DNA of 64,000 bases, taken from Steroidobacteraceae bacterium (lineage in GTDB: Bacteria; Pseudomonadota; Gammaproteobacteria; Steroidobacterales; Steroidobacteraceae). The stretch is from positions 50,733 through 114,732 of the forward strand of contig JANWJS010000045.1 in assembly GCA_025451845.1 (NCBI GenBank), given 5' to 3'. The notes beneath the pieces were generated by a model that saw only the letters and a list, made by a program, of their open reading frames with translations, did not search any database and was not told the origin of the DNA. Below are positions 25,835 to 34,819 of the stretch, piece after piece. The first letter of the stretch is position 1. Every line of letters begins with the position of its first letter. A program made the translations under genes and the position numbers.

Positions 25835-27241
25835 GTGGCCGGTCCTGCCAAAGCGCGTCGCGAGCGCGGCTCGGTCACCGCGGTGGATTCGCTGACGCCT
25901 CCCCATTCGATCGAGGCAGAGCAGGCCGTGCTCGGCGGCTTGCTGCTGGACGTCAGCGCATGGGATCAGGTCGCCGATGCCATCACCGAGAATGACTTCT
26001 ACCGCCCCGATCACCGGCTGATCTTCGAAGCCATCGGGGCCCTCGCGGGTGCCGCCAAGCCTTGCGACGTCGTCACGGTGTCCGAGCAGCTCGAGCGCAC
26101 GGGAAAGCTCGAGGCCGTCGGCGGGCTCGCCTACCTGAGCTCCGTCGCCCGCGACACCCCGACCGCCGCGAACGTCCGTGCCTACGCGGACATCGTCAGA
26201 GAGCGCTCATTGCTGCGGCAGCTCATCCAAGCCGGCACGGAGATCACGTCTGCCGTCTTCAACCACGAAGGGGAGACCGCCCGCGAGCTGGTCGACCGCG
26301 CCGAGCAGAAGGTTTTCGAGATCGCCGAGCAGGGCTTTCGCGGGCGGCAGGGAACCATCGCAGTCCGAAACATCCTGCCGCAAGTGATCGATCAGATCGA
26401 CGAGTGGCACAGCAACCCCAATAAGTTGCGGGGGCTACCGACCGGCTTCACGGATTTTGACAGGATCACCGGTGGGCTGCGGCCCGGTGATCTCGTGGTT
26501 GTGGCCGGACGGCCGTCAATGGGCAAGAGTACTCTCGCGGTCAACATGGCGGAGTACGCCGCGGTACATCATGCCAAGCGTGCATCGGTTGCCATTTTTA
26601 GTCTCGAAATGCCGTCCGAACAGGTCGTCACGCGCATGTTGTCCTCCATCGGCGGCGTGCCGCTTTCGAGTCTGCGCAGCGGAAATATTTCTGACGACGA
26701 CTGGGTGCGCATCACGAGCGCAACGAGTCAGTTGTCGGAGTCGAAAGTCTTCATAGATGAAACTCCGGCCCTGACCCCTACGGAGCTTCGTGCGAGAGCT
26801 CGCCGTGTCAAACGCGAGCACGGACTGGATCTGATAGTGGTCGACTACTTGCAGCTCATGCAGGTGCCGGGAACCAAAGAGAATCGAGCAACGGAGATCG
26901 CGGAGATTTCTCGCGGCTTGAAGATCCTCGCGAAGGAGCTTGCCGTTCCAGTCATCGCGCTTTCGCAGCTCAATCGGGCTGTCGAGCAGCGCGAGAGCAA
27001 GAAGCCTGTTATGTCGGACCTGCGCGAAAGCGGCGCGATAGAGCAGGATAGCGACATGATCCTGTTGATTTACCGCGAGGAAGTCTACGACAAGAACACC
27101 ACGAAGAAAGGCATCGCGGAGATCGACCTGGTCAAGCACAGGAACGGCGAGATCGGAACGTTCGTCCTCACCTTCCAGGGTCAGTACACCCGCTTCGCCA
27201 ACTACGCGCCGGACGCCTACGCGGAGGGCGTACTCAGGTGA
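25835..27241 (+). CDS. dnaB: replicative DNA helicase
   Basis: 468-aa hexameric helicase that unwinds DNA at the fork. The N-terminal domain starts at PHSIEAEQAVLGGLLLD; the RecA-like motor has Walker A GRPSMGKST (225-233), Walker B LIVVDYLQLM and the downstream LSQLNRAVEQR motif. Start GTG 25835 has only AAGAGA at a long distance, so an internal GTG at 25880 remains possible. It follows rplI by 33 bases and overlaps alr by GTGA. No intein is present. Confidence 0.96.
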   Translation: MAGPAKARRERGSVTAVDSLTPPHSIEAEQAVLGGLLLDVSAWDQVADAITENDFYRPDHRLIFEAIGALAGAAKPCDVVTVSEQLERTGKLEAVGGLAYLSSVARDTPTAANVRAYADIVRERSLLRQLIQAGTEITSAVFNHEGETARELVDRAEQKVFEIAEQGFRGRQGTIAVRNILPQVIDQIDEWHSNPNKLRGLPTGFTDFDRITGGLRPGDLVVVAGRPSMGKSTLAVNMAEYAAVHHAKRASVAIFSLEMPSEQVVTRMLSSIGGVPLSSLRSGNISDDDWVRITSATSQLSESKVFIDETPALTPTELRARARRVKREHGLDLIVVDYLQLMQVPGTKENRATEIAEISRGLKILAKELAVPVIALSQLNRAVEQRESKKPVMSDLRESGAIEQDSDMILLIYREEVYDKNTTKKGIAEIDLVKHRNGEIGTFVLTFQGQYTRFANYAPDAYAEGVLR

Positions 27242-28314
27242 GCCGCCTCATCCGGGCAGTGATCGACGTCGGGGCGCTCCGGCACAATGTCAGGACCATC
27301 CGCGAGCGAGCGCGCGGCGCCCGGATCATGGCGGTCGTGAAGGCCAACGCGTACGGCCACGGCCTCGTGCCGACGGCCCTTGCGCTTGCTGAAGTCGATG
27401 CTTTCGCGGTGGCGCGGCTCGAGGAGGGCATCGCGCTGCGCGCGCAGGGCGTCAGCCAGCCGATCGTGCTGCTCGAAGGCGTGTTCGCGGCGGAGCAGTT
27501 GCTCGAAGCGGCCCGGTATGGCTTCGATCTCGTCGTCCACGATGCCCTGCAGATCGAGATCCTGGAAGAAGACCCGGGTCCCCATCGCTTCGTGCTCTGG
27601 GTCAAGATCGATACCGGCATGAACCGGCTGGGGTTCCGGCCGAGCGAGTTCCCGGAAGCTCTCGAGCGTCTGCGCAACCTCAAACCCGCGCCGCTCGAGA
27701 TCCGGCTGCTGACGCATCTCGCGCGTGCGGATGACACCGACAACCCCATGACGGCGGAGCAGGTTGGGCGCTTCCGGGAAGCTACCCGCGGGCTCGACTA
27801 CGCCATCAGCATCGCGAATTCCGCCGGCCTCTTCGGCGAGCTGCACCTCGGTTGCGACTGGGTGAGGCCGGGTCTGGCGCTCTACGGCGCCTCGCCCTTT
27901 GCGAAGCGAAGCGCGGCGGACCTGGGCTTGCTGCCCGTGATGAGCCTGGAGACCTCGGTCATTGCCGTGCGGCACGTTCCGCGCGGAGAGACGACAGGCT
28001 ACGGTGGCACCTGGCGGGCGCAGCGTGACTCGAAGGTTGCCATCATCGCGGCCGGCTACGGCGACGGGCTCGCGCGCGGACTTCCCAACGGCACTCCCGT
28101 CCTCATCGACGGCAGCCGCGCTCCGCTCTGCGGCCGAGTGTCGATGGACATGATTGCGGTCGATGTCACGGAGCTGCCTGGCGTGCAGGTCGGCACTCCG
28201 GTAGTGCTATGGGGCAGGGGACTTCCGGTGGAGGAAGTCGCCCGTCACGCGGGCACGATTCCCTACGAGCTCCTGTGCGGAGTCAGCCAACGGGTACCCC
28301 TCGAGTTGCGCTGA
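27238..28314 (+). CDS. alr: alanine racemase
   Basis: 358-aa fold III PLP enzyme making D-alanine for peptidoglycan. The PLP lysine is Lys35 in VVKANAYGHG, and the catalytic Tyr is in TTGYGGTW; the CGRVSMDMIAVDV block is also intact. The GTG start overlaps the dnaB stop by GTGA, a coupling common in gammaproteobacteria. It converges on the FHA gene 17 bases later. Confidence 0.96.
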   Translation: MSRLIRAVIDVGALRHNVRTIRERARGARIMAVVKANAYGHGLVPTALALAEVDAFAVARLEEGIALRAQGVSQPIVLLEGVFAAEQLLEAARYGFDLVVHDALQIEILEEDPGPHRFVLWVKIDTGMNRLGFRPSEFPEALERLRNLKPAPLEIRLLTHLARADDTDNPMTAEQVGRFREATRGLDYAISIANSAGLFGELHLGCDWVRPGLALYGASPFAKRSAADLGLLPVMSLETSVIAVRHVPRGETTGYGGTWRAQRDSKVAIIAAGYGDGLARGLPNGTPVLIDGSRAPLCGRVSMDMIAVDVTELPGVQVGTPVVLWGRGLPVEEVARHAGTIPYELLCGVSQRVPLELR

Positions 28315-28331
28315 CCCCGACAGCGCTCGGA

Positions 28332-29084
28332 TCAATTCAGAAAGAAACCCATCTTGACGCCGGCCAGCTGAATGACATCGTTGTCGCTCAGCTTGGTCGC
28401 CTGCGCCCCGATCGGGGAGCCGTTGACCAGCGGAAAATCGTCGGCCTTGCCGCTGTCGACGTGCACGATGTAATAGCCCTCGCCGCGGCGCGTGATGGCG
28501 GCGACCTGCACGCCCGGCCTGCCGAGCGTCGTGAGCGCCTTGGTGATCTCGAGCTCCCGCCCCGCGAACGCGCCCGACAACACCTGCAGCTTTGCCTTCT
28601 TGAGCGCCGCTGCGCCCTCGGCGGCTGCCCGGCTCCTGCTGGTGTGAGAGGTGGCGCCCGTGGTGGCGGCCGCGACGGGCGCCTGAGTCGGCTCGCCGTC
28701 GATCGCGTGTGACTGGCTCACGGCGGTGCGCAGCTTCTCGACCGGCCGCGCCGAGGGCTGGATGACCATCGTCTTCTCGAACTCATCCTGCTGCTCGTCG
28801 TCCTCGACAAAGCGCAGCTGATGGTGGCCGACGGTGATGACGTCGCCGTGCTGCAGCGCGTGCTTCTTGATCAGCTTGCCGTTGACGTACGTGCCATTGG
28901 TGCTGTTCAGGTCCTCGAGGAACGAGTCGTTGAGGATGTTGATGATGAGCGAATGGTGCCCGCTCACCGCCGCGTTATCGATGCGGATGTCGTTGTCCGG
29001 CAGCCGGCCGATGGTGTAGCGCTCCTTGTTCATGTTGTATTCCGCCATCACCTGGCCATCCAGGCTCAAGACCAACCTTGCCAT
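28332..29084 (-). CDS. double FHA-domain protein
   Basis: 250-aa cytosolic phosphothreonine-binding protein. FHA domain 1 (about 20-85) has YTIGRLPDNDIRID, VSGHHSLI and LEDLNSTNGTYVNG with all key residues. After an Ala/Ser-rich linker, a second and more diverged FHA-like domain (about 145-245) has TTLGRPGVQVAAI and PLVNGSPIG. ATG 29084 was chosen because the first FHA strand begins at MARLVLSLDGQ; an upstream extension only overlaps the next gene. It is 19 bases after the PP2C phosphatase gene, so the two form an operon. Confidence 0.9.
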   Translation of the reverse strand: MARLVLSLDGQVMAEYNMNKERYTIGRLPDNDIRIDNAAVSGHHSLIINILNDSFLEDLNSTNGTYVNGKLIKKHALQHGDVITVGHHQLRFVEDDEQQDEFEKTMVIQPSARPVEKLRTAVSQSHAIDGEPTQAPVAAATTGATSHTSRSRAAAEGAAALKKAKLQVLSGAFAGRELEITKALTTLGRPGVQVAAITRRGEGYYIVHVDSGKADDFPLVNGSPIGAQATKLSDNDVIQLAGVKMGFFLN

Positions 29085-29103
29085 GTTATTTCGCCTCGCC
29101 GTG

Positions 29104-29928
29104 TCAGCCGAACCAACCAAGGATCTTGTCAAAGATGCGCGTGCGGGCCGGGAATGCGTCGAGCACGTGCGCCATCAGCACGGAGATGTTGTCGCGGCCC
29201 CCGTTATCGTTCGCCAGTTGAATCAGTTGCTTCGCAACGTTGTCAAGATTAGCACCAAAGGTGCTTATCGTTAAATGGATATCTTCGTCCTCGACCATGT
29301 CCGAGAGGCCGTCGGAGCAGAGCATGTAGACCTCGCCCTTCTGCACCGGGACCTCCTGGATCTCCACTTCGACGCTCGGCTCCACGCCGAGCGCGCGGGT
29401 GACGTAGTTCTTGTTCGCCGCCCGCTGCGCCTCCTCGGCGGAATAGAATCCCCGGTCCACCAGCTCCTGCAGGAGCGAATGGTCCATGGTGACCTGCTCG
29501 AACTTGTCGTTGCGCTGCCGGTACATGCGTGAATCGCCCACGTGAGCGATCGTCACCTTGTTGTCGAAGAAGAGCGCCGCCACGACCGTCGTGCCCATGC
29601 CCTCGCACTGTGGCTGGCTGCGGGCGGTCTGGTAGATGATCTTGTTGGCACGGTGGATGGCATCGCGCAGGATGATGCTCGGCCGCGAGAGATTGGAGCC
29701 GCGATCGGGCGCGCCCAATTCCTCCCGCTCCATCTGCTCCTTCACCAGGCTGACGATGGTCTTCACCGCGATGCCGCTCGCTACCTCACCCGCGTTGTAG
29801 CCGCCCATCCCGTCGGCGAGGACGAGCAGGCCGAGATCAGGATCCACAGCGATGGTGTCCTCGTTGTGCTCGCGAACCTTGCCGGTATCGGTCGACCCGA
29901 CGGTGCGCAGCTTGCTTTTTAAGCTCAT
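29104..29928 (-). CDS. PP2C-type serine/threonine phosphatase (Stp family)
   Basis: 274-aa metal-dependent phosphatase. PP2C motifs are complete: VREHNEDTIAVD, LLVLADGMGGYNAGEVAS, GMGTTVVAALF, IAHVGDSRMY, LCSDGLSDMVEDEDI and NGGRDNISVLM. Soluble and without a membrane segment. It presumably removes phosphate from threonines read by the FHA partner downstream. The usual third member, a Hanks-type kinase, is not in this window. The ATG at 29928 starts the family N-terminus. Confidence 0.93.
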   Translation of the reverse strand: MSLKSKLRTVGSTDTGKVREHNEDTIAVDPDLGLLVLADGMGGYNAGEVASGIAVKTIVSLVKEQMEREELGAPDRGSNLSRPSIILRDAIHRANKIIYQTARSQPQCEGMGTTVVAALFFDNKVTIAHVGDSRMYRQRNDKFEQVTMDHSLLQELVDRGFYSAEEAQRAANKNYVTRALGVEPSVEVEIQEVPVQKGEVYMLCSDGLSDMVEDEDIHLTISTFGANLDNVAKQLIQLANDNGGRDNISVLMAHVLDAFPARTRIFDKILGWFG

Positions 29929-30109
29929 GCCGTCGCTTTTGGCTCTCGAATATTTGTGACGCGCATCACCATCCCGTCCCCGACTGGAGCGGGCATACGC
30001 TAGCATTGCCGTCGGTTCAGTCCGAGTGCCTGGTCACAAACCGGCTATCCGGTCCTCCCCGGCGCGCATCCTAGCTCAACCTGGCCCCACTGGTTCGTGA
30101 AGCGTATCC

Positions 30110-31537
30110 ATGGCTCGTCCGATTTCCGTCTTCGTCTGCAGCGCCTGCGGGGGTGAGACCCTGAAGTGGCAGGGCCAGTGCCCGGCCTGCGGCGAATGGA
30201 ATTCCCTCGAGCAGCGCGCGGTGCGCCGGCCGTCCCCGGCGAGGAGCGGGTCCGGTCAGGGCGCACCTGGAAGCGGCCCGACTGGCGCGGCTCCCGTGCC
30301 CCTGGGCACGGGCACGGAGCTCTGCCTCGAGCGCCTGCCGAGCGGTCAGGGAGAGCTCGATCGGGTGCTCGGTGGCGGCATCGTTCCCGGCTCTGTCACG
30401 CTTCTTGGGGGCGATCCCGGCATCGGCAAATCCACTCTGCTGCTGCAGGTGGCCGCGTACGTGGCGGAGGGCCGCGGCGTCGTCTACGCCAGCGGCGAAG
30501 AGTCGGTCTCTCAGGTTGGCTTGCGCGCCCGGCGGCTCGGCATCGCGGCGACGGCCCTCGAGGTGCTCGCCGAGACTGATCTGCAATCCATCCTCGATCA
30601 GGCGGCGGGACGTCGCGCGGCGCTGCTGGTCGTGGACTCGATCCAAACGGTGCAGTCGGCGGCCGTCACCGCGAGTGCCGGCGCCGTCTCGCAACTGCGG
30701 GAATGCACGGCGGAGCTGGTCCGCTTCGCCAAGACCACCGCGACGGCCGTCATCCTCATAGGCCACGTGACCAAGGAGGGCGCGATAGCCGGTCCTCGGG
30801 TGCTCGAGCATCTGGTCGACAGCGTCCTCTACTTCGAGAGCGAGGCCGGCAGCCGCTTTCGCATCGTGCGCGCCACCAAGAACCGATTCGGCGCGGTCAA
30901 CGAGCTCGGCTTCTTCGCCATGACGGAAGCGGGGCTGAAGGAGGTGCGCAACCCTTCCGCGATCTTCCTCGCGCGCGCGCCGGAGCCCGCTGCCGGCAGC
31001 ATCGTCACGGTGATGCGCGATGGCGGGCGGCCGCTCCTCATCGAGCTGCAGGCTTTGGTCGACCGGATGCGCTTCGGCGCGCCGCGGCGCATCGCTCAGG
31101 GGCTCGATGCCAACCGTCTGGCAATGCTGCTGGCGGTGTTGAGTCGCCATGCCGCGCTGTCGCTGCAGGAGCATGAGGTGTTCGTCAATGCGGTGGGCGG
31201 CGTGCAGATCGACGAAACCGCGTGGGACCTGCCGGTCGTCATCGCGCTCGCCTCCAGCCTGGCGGATCGGGCGGTCCCCAGCTCCCTCGTCTCCTTCGGC
31301 GAGATCGGCCTCACCGGCGAGGTGCGCCCCGTGGCTTACGGCGAGGAACGGCTGCGAGAGGCGCAGAAGCAAGGCTTCCGGGTTGCCATCGTGCCGCGTG
31401 AGAATGCGCCTCGTAAGCACCTGGAGGGCATCGAGGTGATCGCCGTCTCCCGGGTGAGCGAAGCGCTCGAGGCCGCGCTCAACCGGAGCTCGCCGGGCTC
31501 AACGTCTCGGCCGGCGCCCGCGCGCGGACAGTCCTGA
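30110..31537 (+). CDS. radA: DNA repair ATPase RadA/Sms
   Basis: 475-aa branch-migration factor for recombinational repair. An N-terminal zinc finger (Cys10, Cys13, Cys24, Cys27) is followed by Walker A GDPGIGKST (101-109), the RadA-specific KNRFG motif, and a C-terminal Lon-like domain (DLPVVIALASSLADR, SFGEIGLTGEVRPV). The last 25 residues are a non-conserved tail. Its 3' end overlaps the convergent CorC-like gene by 59 bases. Confidence 0.96.
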   Translation: MARPISVFVCSACGGETLKWQGQCPACGEWNSLEQRAVRRPSPARSGSGQGAPGSGPTGAAPVPLGTGTELCLERLPSGQGELDRVLGGGIVPGSVTLLGGDPGIGKSTLLLQVAAYVAEGRGVVYASGEESVSQVGLRARRLGIAATALEVLAETDLQSILDQAAGRRAALLVVDSIQTVQSAAVTASAGAVSQLRECTAELVRFAKTTATAVILIGHVTKEGAIAGPRVLEHLVDSVLYFESEAGSRFRIVRATKNRFGAVNELGFFAMTEAGLKEVRNPSAIFLARAPEPAAGSIVTVMRDGGRPLLIELQALVDRMRFGAPRRIAQGLDANRLAMLLAVLSRHAALSLQEHEVFVNAVGGVQIDETAWDLPVVIALASSLADRAVPSSLVSFGEIGLTGEVRPVAYGEERLREAQKQGFRVAIVPRENAPRKHLEGIEVIAVSRVSEALEAALNRSSPGSTSRPAPARGQS

Positions 31538-32774
31538 TCGCGTTGTCGGCGATCTGCAGGACTTCGAACTGATAGGGTCCGACCTGCACCGCGGTGCCCG
31601 GCGCGGGAATGGTTTCAAGCTGCTCGAGCAGGAGGCCGTTCAGTGTCTTGGGCCCATCGGTCGGCAACTGCCACTGCAGCGCGCGATTCAACGCGCGCAG
31701 CGTTGCGCTCGCGTTGATGATGAACACTCCTGCCCCCTGGGGATGGATGTCCTTGTGTGTCACCGTCGCCGGGTCGGTGGTGAACTCGCCCACGATCTCC
31801 TCCAGGATGTCCTCCAGGGTCACGAGCCCCTCGATGTCGCCGTACTCGTTGACGACGAACGCGAGCCGGCGCCGATTGCGCTGGAAGTAGGCGAGCTGCG
31901 TGTTGAGGGCCGTGCCTTCGGGCACGAAGTACGGCTCGCGGCCGCTCGCAATCTCGATCAGCCGCTCGCGCGTCAGCGTGCCGCGGGCGAGCTCGTGCGC
32001 GACCCGCTTCATGTGCAGGATCCCGACCAGATTGTCCAAAGCGCCGCGGTAGATCGGCAGGCGCGTGTGCGGTGTCTGGCGCAGCTGCGCGAGAATGTCG
32101 TCCCACGGCTCCTCGACATCGATGCCGGCGATTTCCTGGCGCGGGATCATGATGTCATTCACGGTGATCTGACCCAGATCGAGGATGGAGAGCAGCATCT
32201 GGCGATGCCGCGCGGGGATCAGGGGACCCGCTTCGGCCACGACGGTGCGCAGCTCCTCCGTGCTCAGTGTTTGACTCGCCGGCTGCGCCCGCACCACCCC
32301 GACGACCCGCAGCAGTCCATACGCCATCCTGTGGGTCACCCAGAGGAACGGCCGCGCCAGGAGTACGAGTGCGCGGTAGATGCGCGCGGTGTCGAGCGCG
32401 ACCGACTCCGGGTAGGTAGCCGCGTAGATTTTGGGCGCGAGCTCGCAGAAGACGATGACCGCTACCGTGAGGAGAAAGCCGGTGACCGGCACCGCATGGT
32501 GGTAGCCCGTGCGCTGGGCGAGGAGCGTCGCGGTCGCGGACGCGAACACGCTCGCGGCTGCCAGGATCACGAGATTGGCGCCGAGCCAGTCCTCGGGCTT
32601 CTGCAGCAGCCGCTCGAGCAGCTTGGCGGTGCTCTGGCCCGCTTTCGCCCGGTGGCGGATGCGGTAGCGGTTGACCGAGAGCATTGCCACCTCCGTGCCG
32701 GAGGAAAAGGCGATGATCGCGAGCAGCGCGACGAGGACGATGAGGAGCACGGGAGAGGACGGTGAGTCGTTCAA
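31479..32774 (-). CDS. CNNM/CorC-family membrane protein with CBS domains
   Basis: 431-aa inner-membrane protein of the CNNM/CorC (HlyC) group, associated with magnesium or cobalt efflux. An N-terminal DUF21 region has about four membrane segments (VLLIVLVALLAIIAFSSGTE..EVAMLSVNRYR), then a CBS pair (DIMIPRQEIAGID; FVVNEYGDIEGLVTLEDILEEIVGE) and the C-terminal CorC domain. Start TTG 32774 is backed by AGAGGA 7 bases upstream; a further TTG at 32840 falls inside the hairpin repeat. Its end overlaps radA by 59 bases in antisense. Confidence 0.92.
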   Translation of the reverse strand: MNDSPSSPVLLIVLVALLAIIAFSSGTEVAMLSVNRYRIRHRAKAGQSTAKLLERLLQKPEDWLGANLVILAAASVFASATATLLAQRTGYHHAVPVTGFLLTVAVIVFCELAPKIYAATYPESVALDTARIYRALVLLARPFLWVTHRMAYGLLRVVGVVRAQPASQTLSTEELRTVVAEAGPLIPARHRQMLLSILDLGQITVNDIMIPRQEIAGIDVEEPWDDILAQLRQTPHTRLPIYRGALDNLVGILHMKRVAHELARGTLTRERLIEIASGREPYFVPEGTALNTQLAYFQRNRRRLAFVVNEYGDIEGLVTLEDILEEIVGEFTTDPATVTHKDIHPQGAGVFIINASATLRALNRALQWQLPTDGPKTLNGLLLEQLETIPAPGTAVQVGPYQFEVLQIADNAIRTVRARAPAETLSPASSG

Positions 32775-32795
32775 TCTGGGTTCCTCTAGTGTGAA

Positions 32796-32881
32796 GCGCT
32801 GGATCGGGGCATCCTGCCCCGCCCAGCGCGCGTTGAGCAAAAAAGCGTGGTTTTTTGCTCAACGTCCGCCACCTGCGGCGG
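32796..32881 (-). repeat. multi-hairpin intergenic repeat, copy 1 (upstream of ffh)
   Basis: Three hairpins in series between corC and ffh. (a) 32796-32829, GCGCTGG..CCAGCGC enclosing GGGGCA-TCC-TGCCCC. (b) 32831-32864, a perfect 14-bp stem CGTTGAGCAAAAAA with 6-base loop GCGTGG. (c) 32866-32881, CCGCC..GGCGG. Read on the minus strand the order and parts align end to end with copy 2 at 34309-34396. The stem of (b) could act as a two-way terminator. Confidence 0.75.
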
Positions 32882-32921
32882 CGGGGCACATCCATGCGCC
32901 TGCGTCCAATATACTTCACTC

Positions 32922-34283
32922 ATGTTCGATACCCTGAGTGCACGCCTCTCCCGCACCCTTGACGCCTTGCGCGGCAGGGGGCGCATTACCGAGGAGAACG
33001 TCGGCGAGGCCCTGCGGGAGGTGCGGGTCGCGCTTCTCGAGGCGGACGTCGCCCTACCCGTCATCAAGAGCTTCATCGACGCGGTCAAGTCGAAGGCCGT
33101 GGGCGCGGAAGTGGCCCAGAGCCTGACGCCCGGCCAGGCGTTCATCGGGATCCTGCATCGGGAGCTGGTGGAGCTCATGGGCGGTCACCGCGCCGGGTTC
33201 AATCTGCGCGCCCAGCCGCCCCTCGTGGTGCTGCTCGCCGGCCTGCAGGGCGCAGGCAAGACGACCACCGCGGCGAAGCTCGCCCGTTGGCTCACGGAGC
33301 AGGAGCACAAGCGGGTGCTGATGGTCAGTACCGACGTGCGCCGCCCCGCGGCGATGCTGCAGCTCGAGCGCCTCGCAGCGCAGGTCAATGCGCAGTACTT
33401 TCCGGCGGACGTGCAGTCATCCCCGGCCGATATCGCGCGTGTGGCGCTGGAGCAAGCGAAACGCGGGGTTTTCGATGTCCTGATCGTCGATACGGCAGGC
33501 CGCCTCCACGTCGATGAGGCGCTGATGGAGGAAGTCCGGCAGATCGACCAGGCGGCGCATCCCGCGGAGCGGCTCTTCGTCGTGGATGCCATGGCGGGAC
33601 AGGACGCCGTGAACGCGGCCCGGGCATTCGGGGCCGCGCTCGACCTGACTGGGGTCATTCTGACCAAGGCGGACGGTGATGCGCGCGGCGGCGCGGCGCT
33701 TTCCGTACGCCATGCGACTGGAAAGCCCATCGTCTTTTTAGGCGTGGGAGAGAAGACGGAAGCACTGGAGCCATTCGACCCCGAGCGCATGGCGTCGCGC
33801 ATCCTCGGCATGGGCGACGTGGTGAGCCTGGTGGAGCAGGTCCATCGGCAGGTGGACCAGAAGGAGGCCGAGCGCCTGGCCCGCAAAATGGTCAAGGGCA
33901 AGGGCTTCGACCTGACTGATCTCAAGAGCCAGCTCGAGCAGGTGCAAAAGATGGGTGGCCTGGGCTCTCTCCTGGAGAAACTGCCAGTCGCCGCGACGGC
34001 GCGAGCCGGCATGTCCGCGGACCAGGGTGACCGCGAGGTTCGCCGCCAGATTGCCATCATCAATTCGATGACCCCGCGGGAGCGGCGCGCCCCCGGCCTC
34101 ATCGACGGCTCGCGGCGCCGGCGGATTGCCCGGGGCGCGGGGGTGCAAGTTCAGGACGTCAACCGGCTCATGAAGCAGTTCCTGGATATGCAGCGGATGA
34201 TGAAGAGCATGAAGGGCGGCAAGCTGCAGCGCATGCTCGGGGCTTTCAAGGGCGGTCTGCCCCCCGGCGGCATGCGTCCATGA
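32922..34283 (+). CDS. ffh: signal recognition particle protein Ffh
   Basis: 453-aa SRP GTPase that delivers nascent inner-membrane proteins to FtsY. N domain from MFDTLSARLSRTL; G domain with GLQGAGKTTTAAKLA, DVRRPAA, DTAGRLHVD and TKADGDARGG; Met-rich M domain at the end (FLDMQRMMKSMKGGKLQRML). ATG 32922 was chosen as the family start; upstream codons run into the repeat. A TATACT -10 lies at 32910-32915, so the leader is very short. Confidence 0.96.
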   Translation: MFDTLSARLSRTLDALRGRGRITEENVGEALREVRVALLEADVALPVIKSFIDAVKSKAVGAEVAQSLTPGQAFIGILHRELVELMGGHRAGFNLRAQPPLVVLLAGLQGAGKTTTAAKLARWLTEQEHKRVLMVSTDVRRPAAMLQLERLAAQVNAQYFPADVQSSPADIARVALEQAKRGVFDVLIVDTAGRLHVDEALMEEVRQIDQAAHPAERLFVVDAMAGQDAVNAARAFGAALDLTGVILTKADGDARGGAALSVRHATGKPIVFLGVGEKTEALEPFDPERMASRILGMGDVVSLVEQVHRQVDQKEAERLARKMVKGKGFDLTDLKSQLEQVQKMGGLGSLLEKLPVAATARAGMSADQGDREVRRQIAIINSMTPRERRAPGLIDGSRRRRIARGAGVQVQDVNRLMKQFLDMQRMMKSMKGGKLQRMLGAFKGGLPPGGMRP

Positions 34284-34308
34284 ACCCGTGAACCAGGCAC
34301 ACGGGCGT

Positions 34309-34396
34309 GCTCCCGCCGCCGCAAGCGGAGCTGGGGCAAAAACCGCGCTTTTTGCCTGAGGCGGGCCGTGCCGGGCAAGGAGCCCGCATCCAGCGC
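34309..34396 (+). repeat. multi-hairpin intergenic repeat, copy 2 (downstream of ffh)
   Basis: Three hairpins in the ffh-rpsP gap, in inverted orientation to copy 1. (c') GCTCC..GGAGC (34309-34331) around CCGCCGCCGC; (b') GGCAAAAA-CCGCGC-TTTTTGCC (34335-34356); (a') CGGGC-AAGGA-GCCCG (34372-34386), then ATCCAGCGC (34388-34396), which is identical in copy 1. The loop of b' differs by one base from the matching loop of copy 1, and the outer pair of a' is C-G where copy 1 has G-C. Confidence 0.75.
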
Positions 34397-34517
34397 TTTG
34401 AAAGGAACCTGGAAACGCGTAGAATCCGCGCTCTTTTTTGGGGTGATTCCTCCGGGGCACGACGCTTTGCGCCCGGCGACGGAATCTCTCCGGCAACCAT
34501 CGAGAGCGAAACGAAAC

Positions 34518-34772
34518 ATGGTGACCATTCGCCTGACGAGGCGCGGGGCGCGAAATCAGCCCTTCTATCACGTCGTCGTAACCGACAGCCGCAAGCGCCA
34601 AGGCGGACCCAGCCTCGAGCACGTGGGGTTCTTCAATCCCATCGCGCATCGCAGCGAGACGAAGCTGAAGCTCGATCTGCCGCGCATCGACTACTGGGTA
34701 GGCCAGGGCGCGCAACCGTCGGATCGCGTGCGTACGCTCGTTGCCGAGTACCGGAAACAGGCGACCGCCTGA
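34518..34772 (+). CDS. rpsP: 30S ribosomal protein S16
   Basis: 84-aa S16, an early 16S rRNA binder needed for 30S assembly. MVTIRLTRRGARNQPFYHVV starts the conserved fold at ATG 34518; an open frame extends 50 codons upstream into the ffh-rpsP gap and is not part of the protein. First gene of the rpsP-rimM-trmD-rplS operon. Confidence 0.97.
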   Translation: MVTIRLTRRGARNQPFYHVVVTDSRKRQGGPSLEHVGFFNPIAHRSETKLKLDLPRIDYWVGQGAQPSDRVRTLVAEYRKQATA

Positions 34773-34819
34773 GGCCGGCGCCCGGCGCGCGGCTGCCACC
34801 CGCCTGATTGGCGCCGCCG

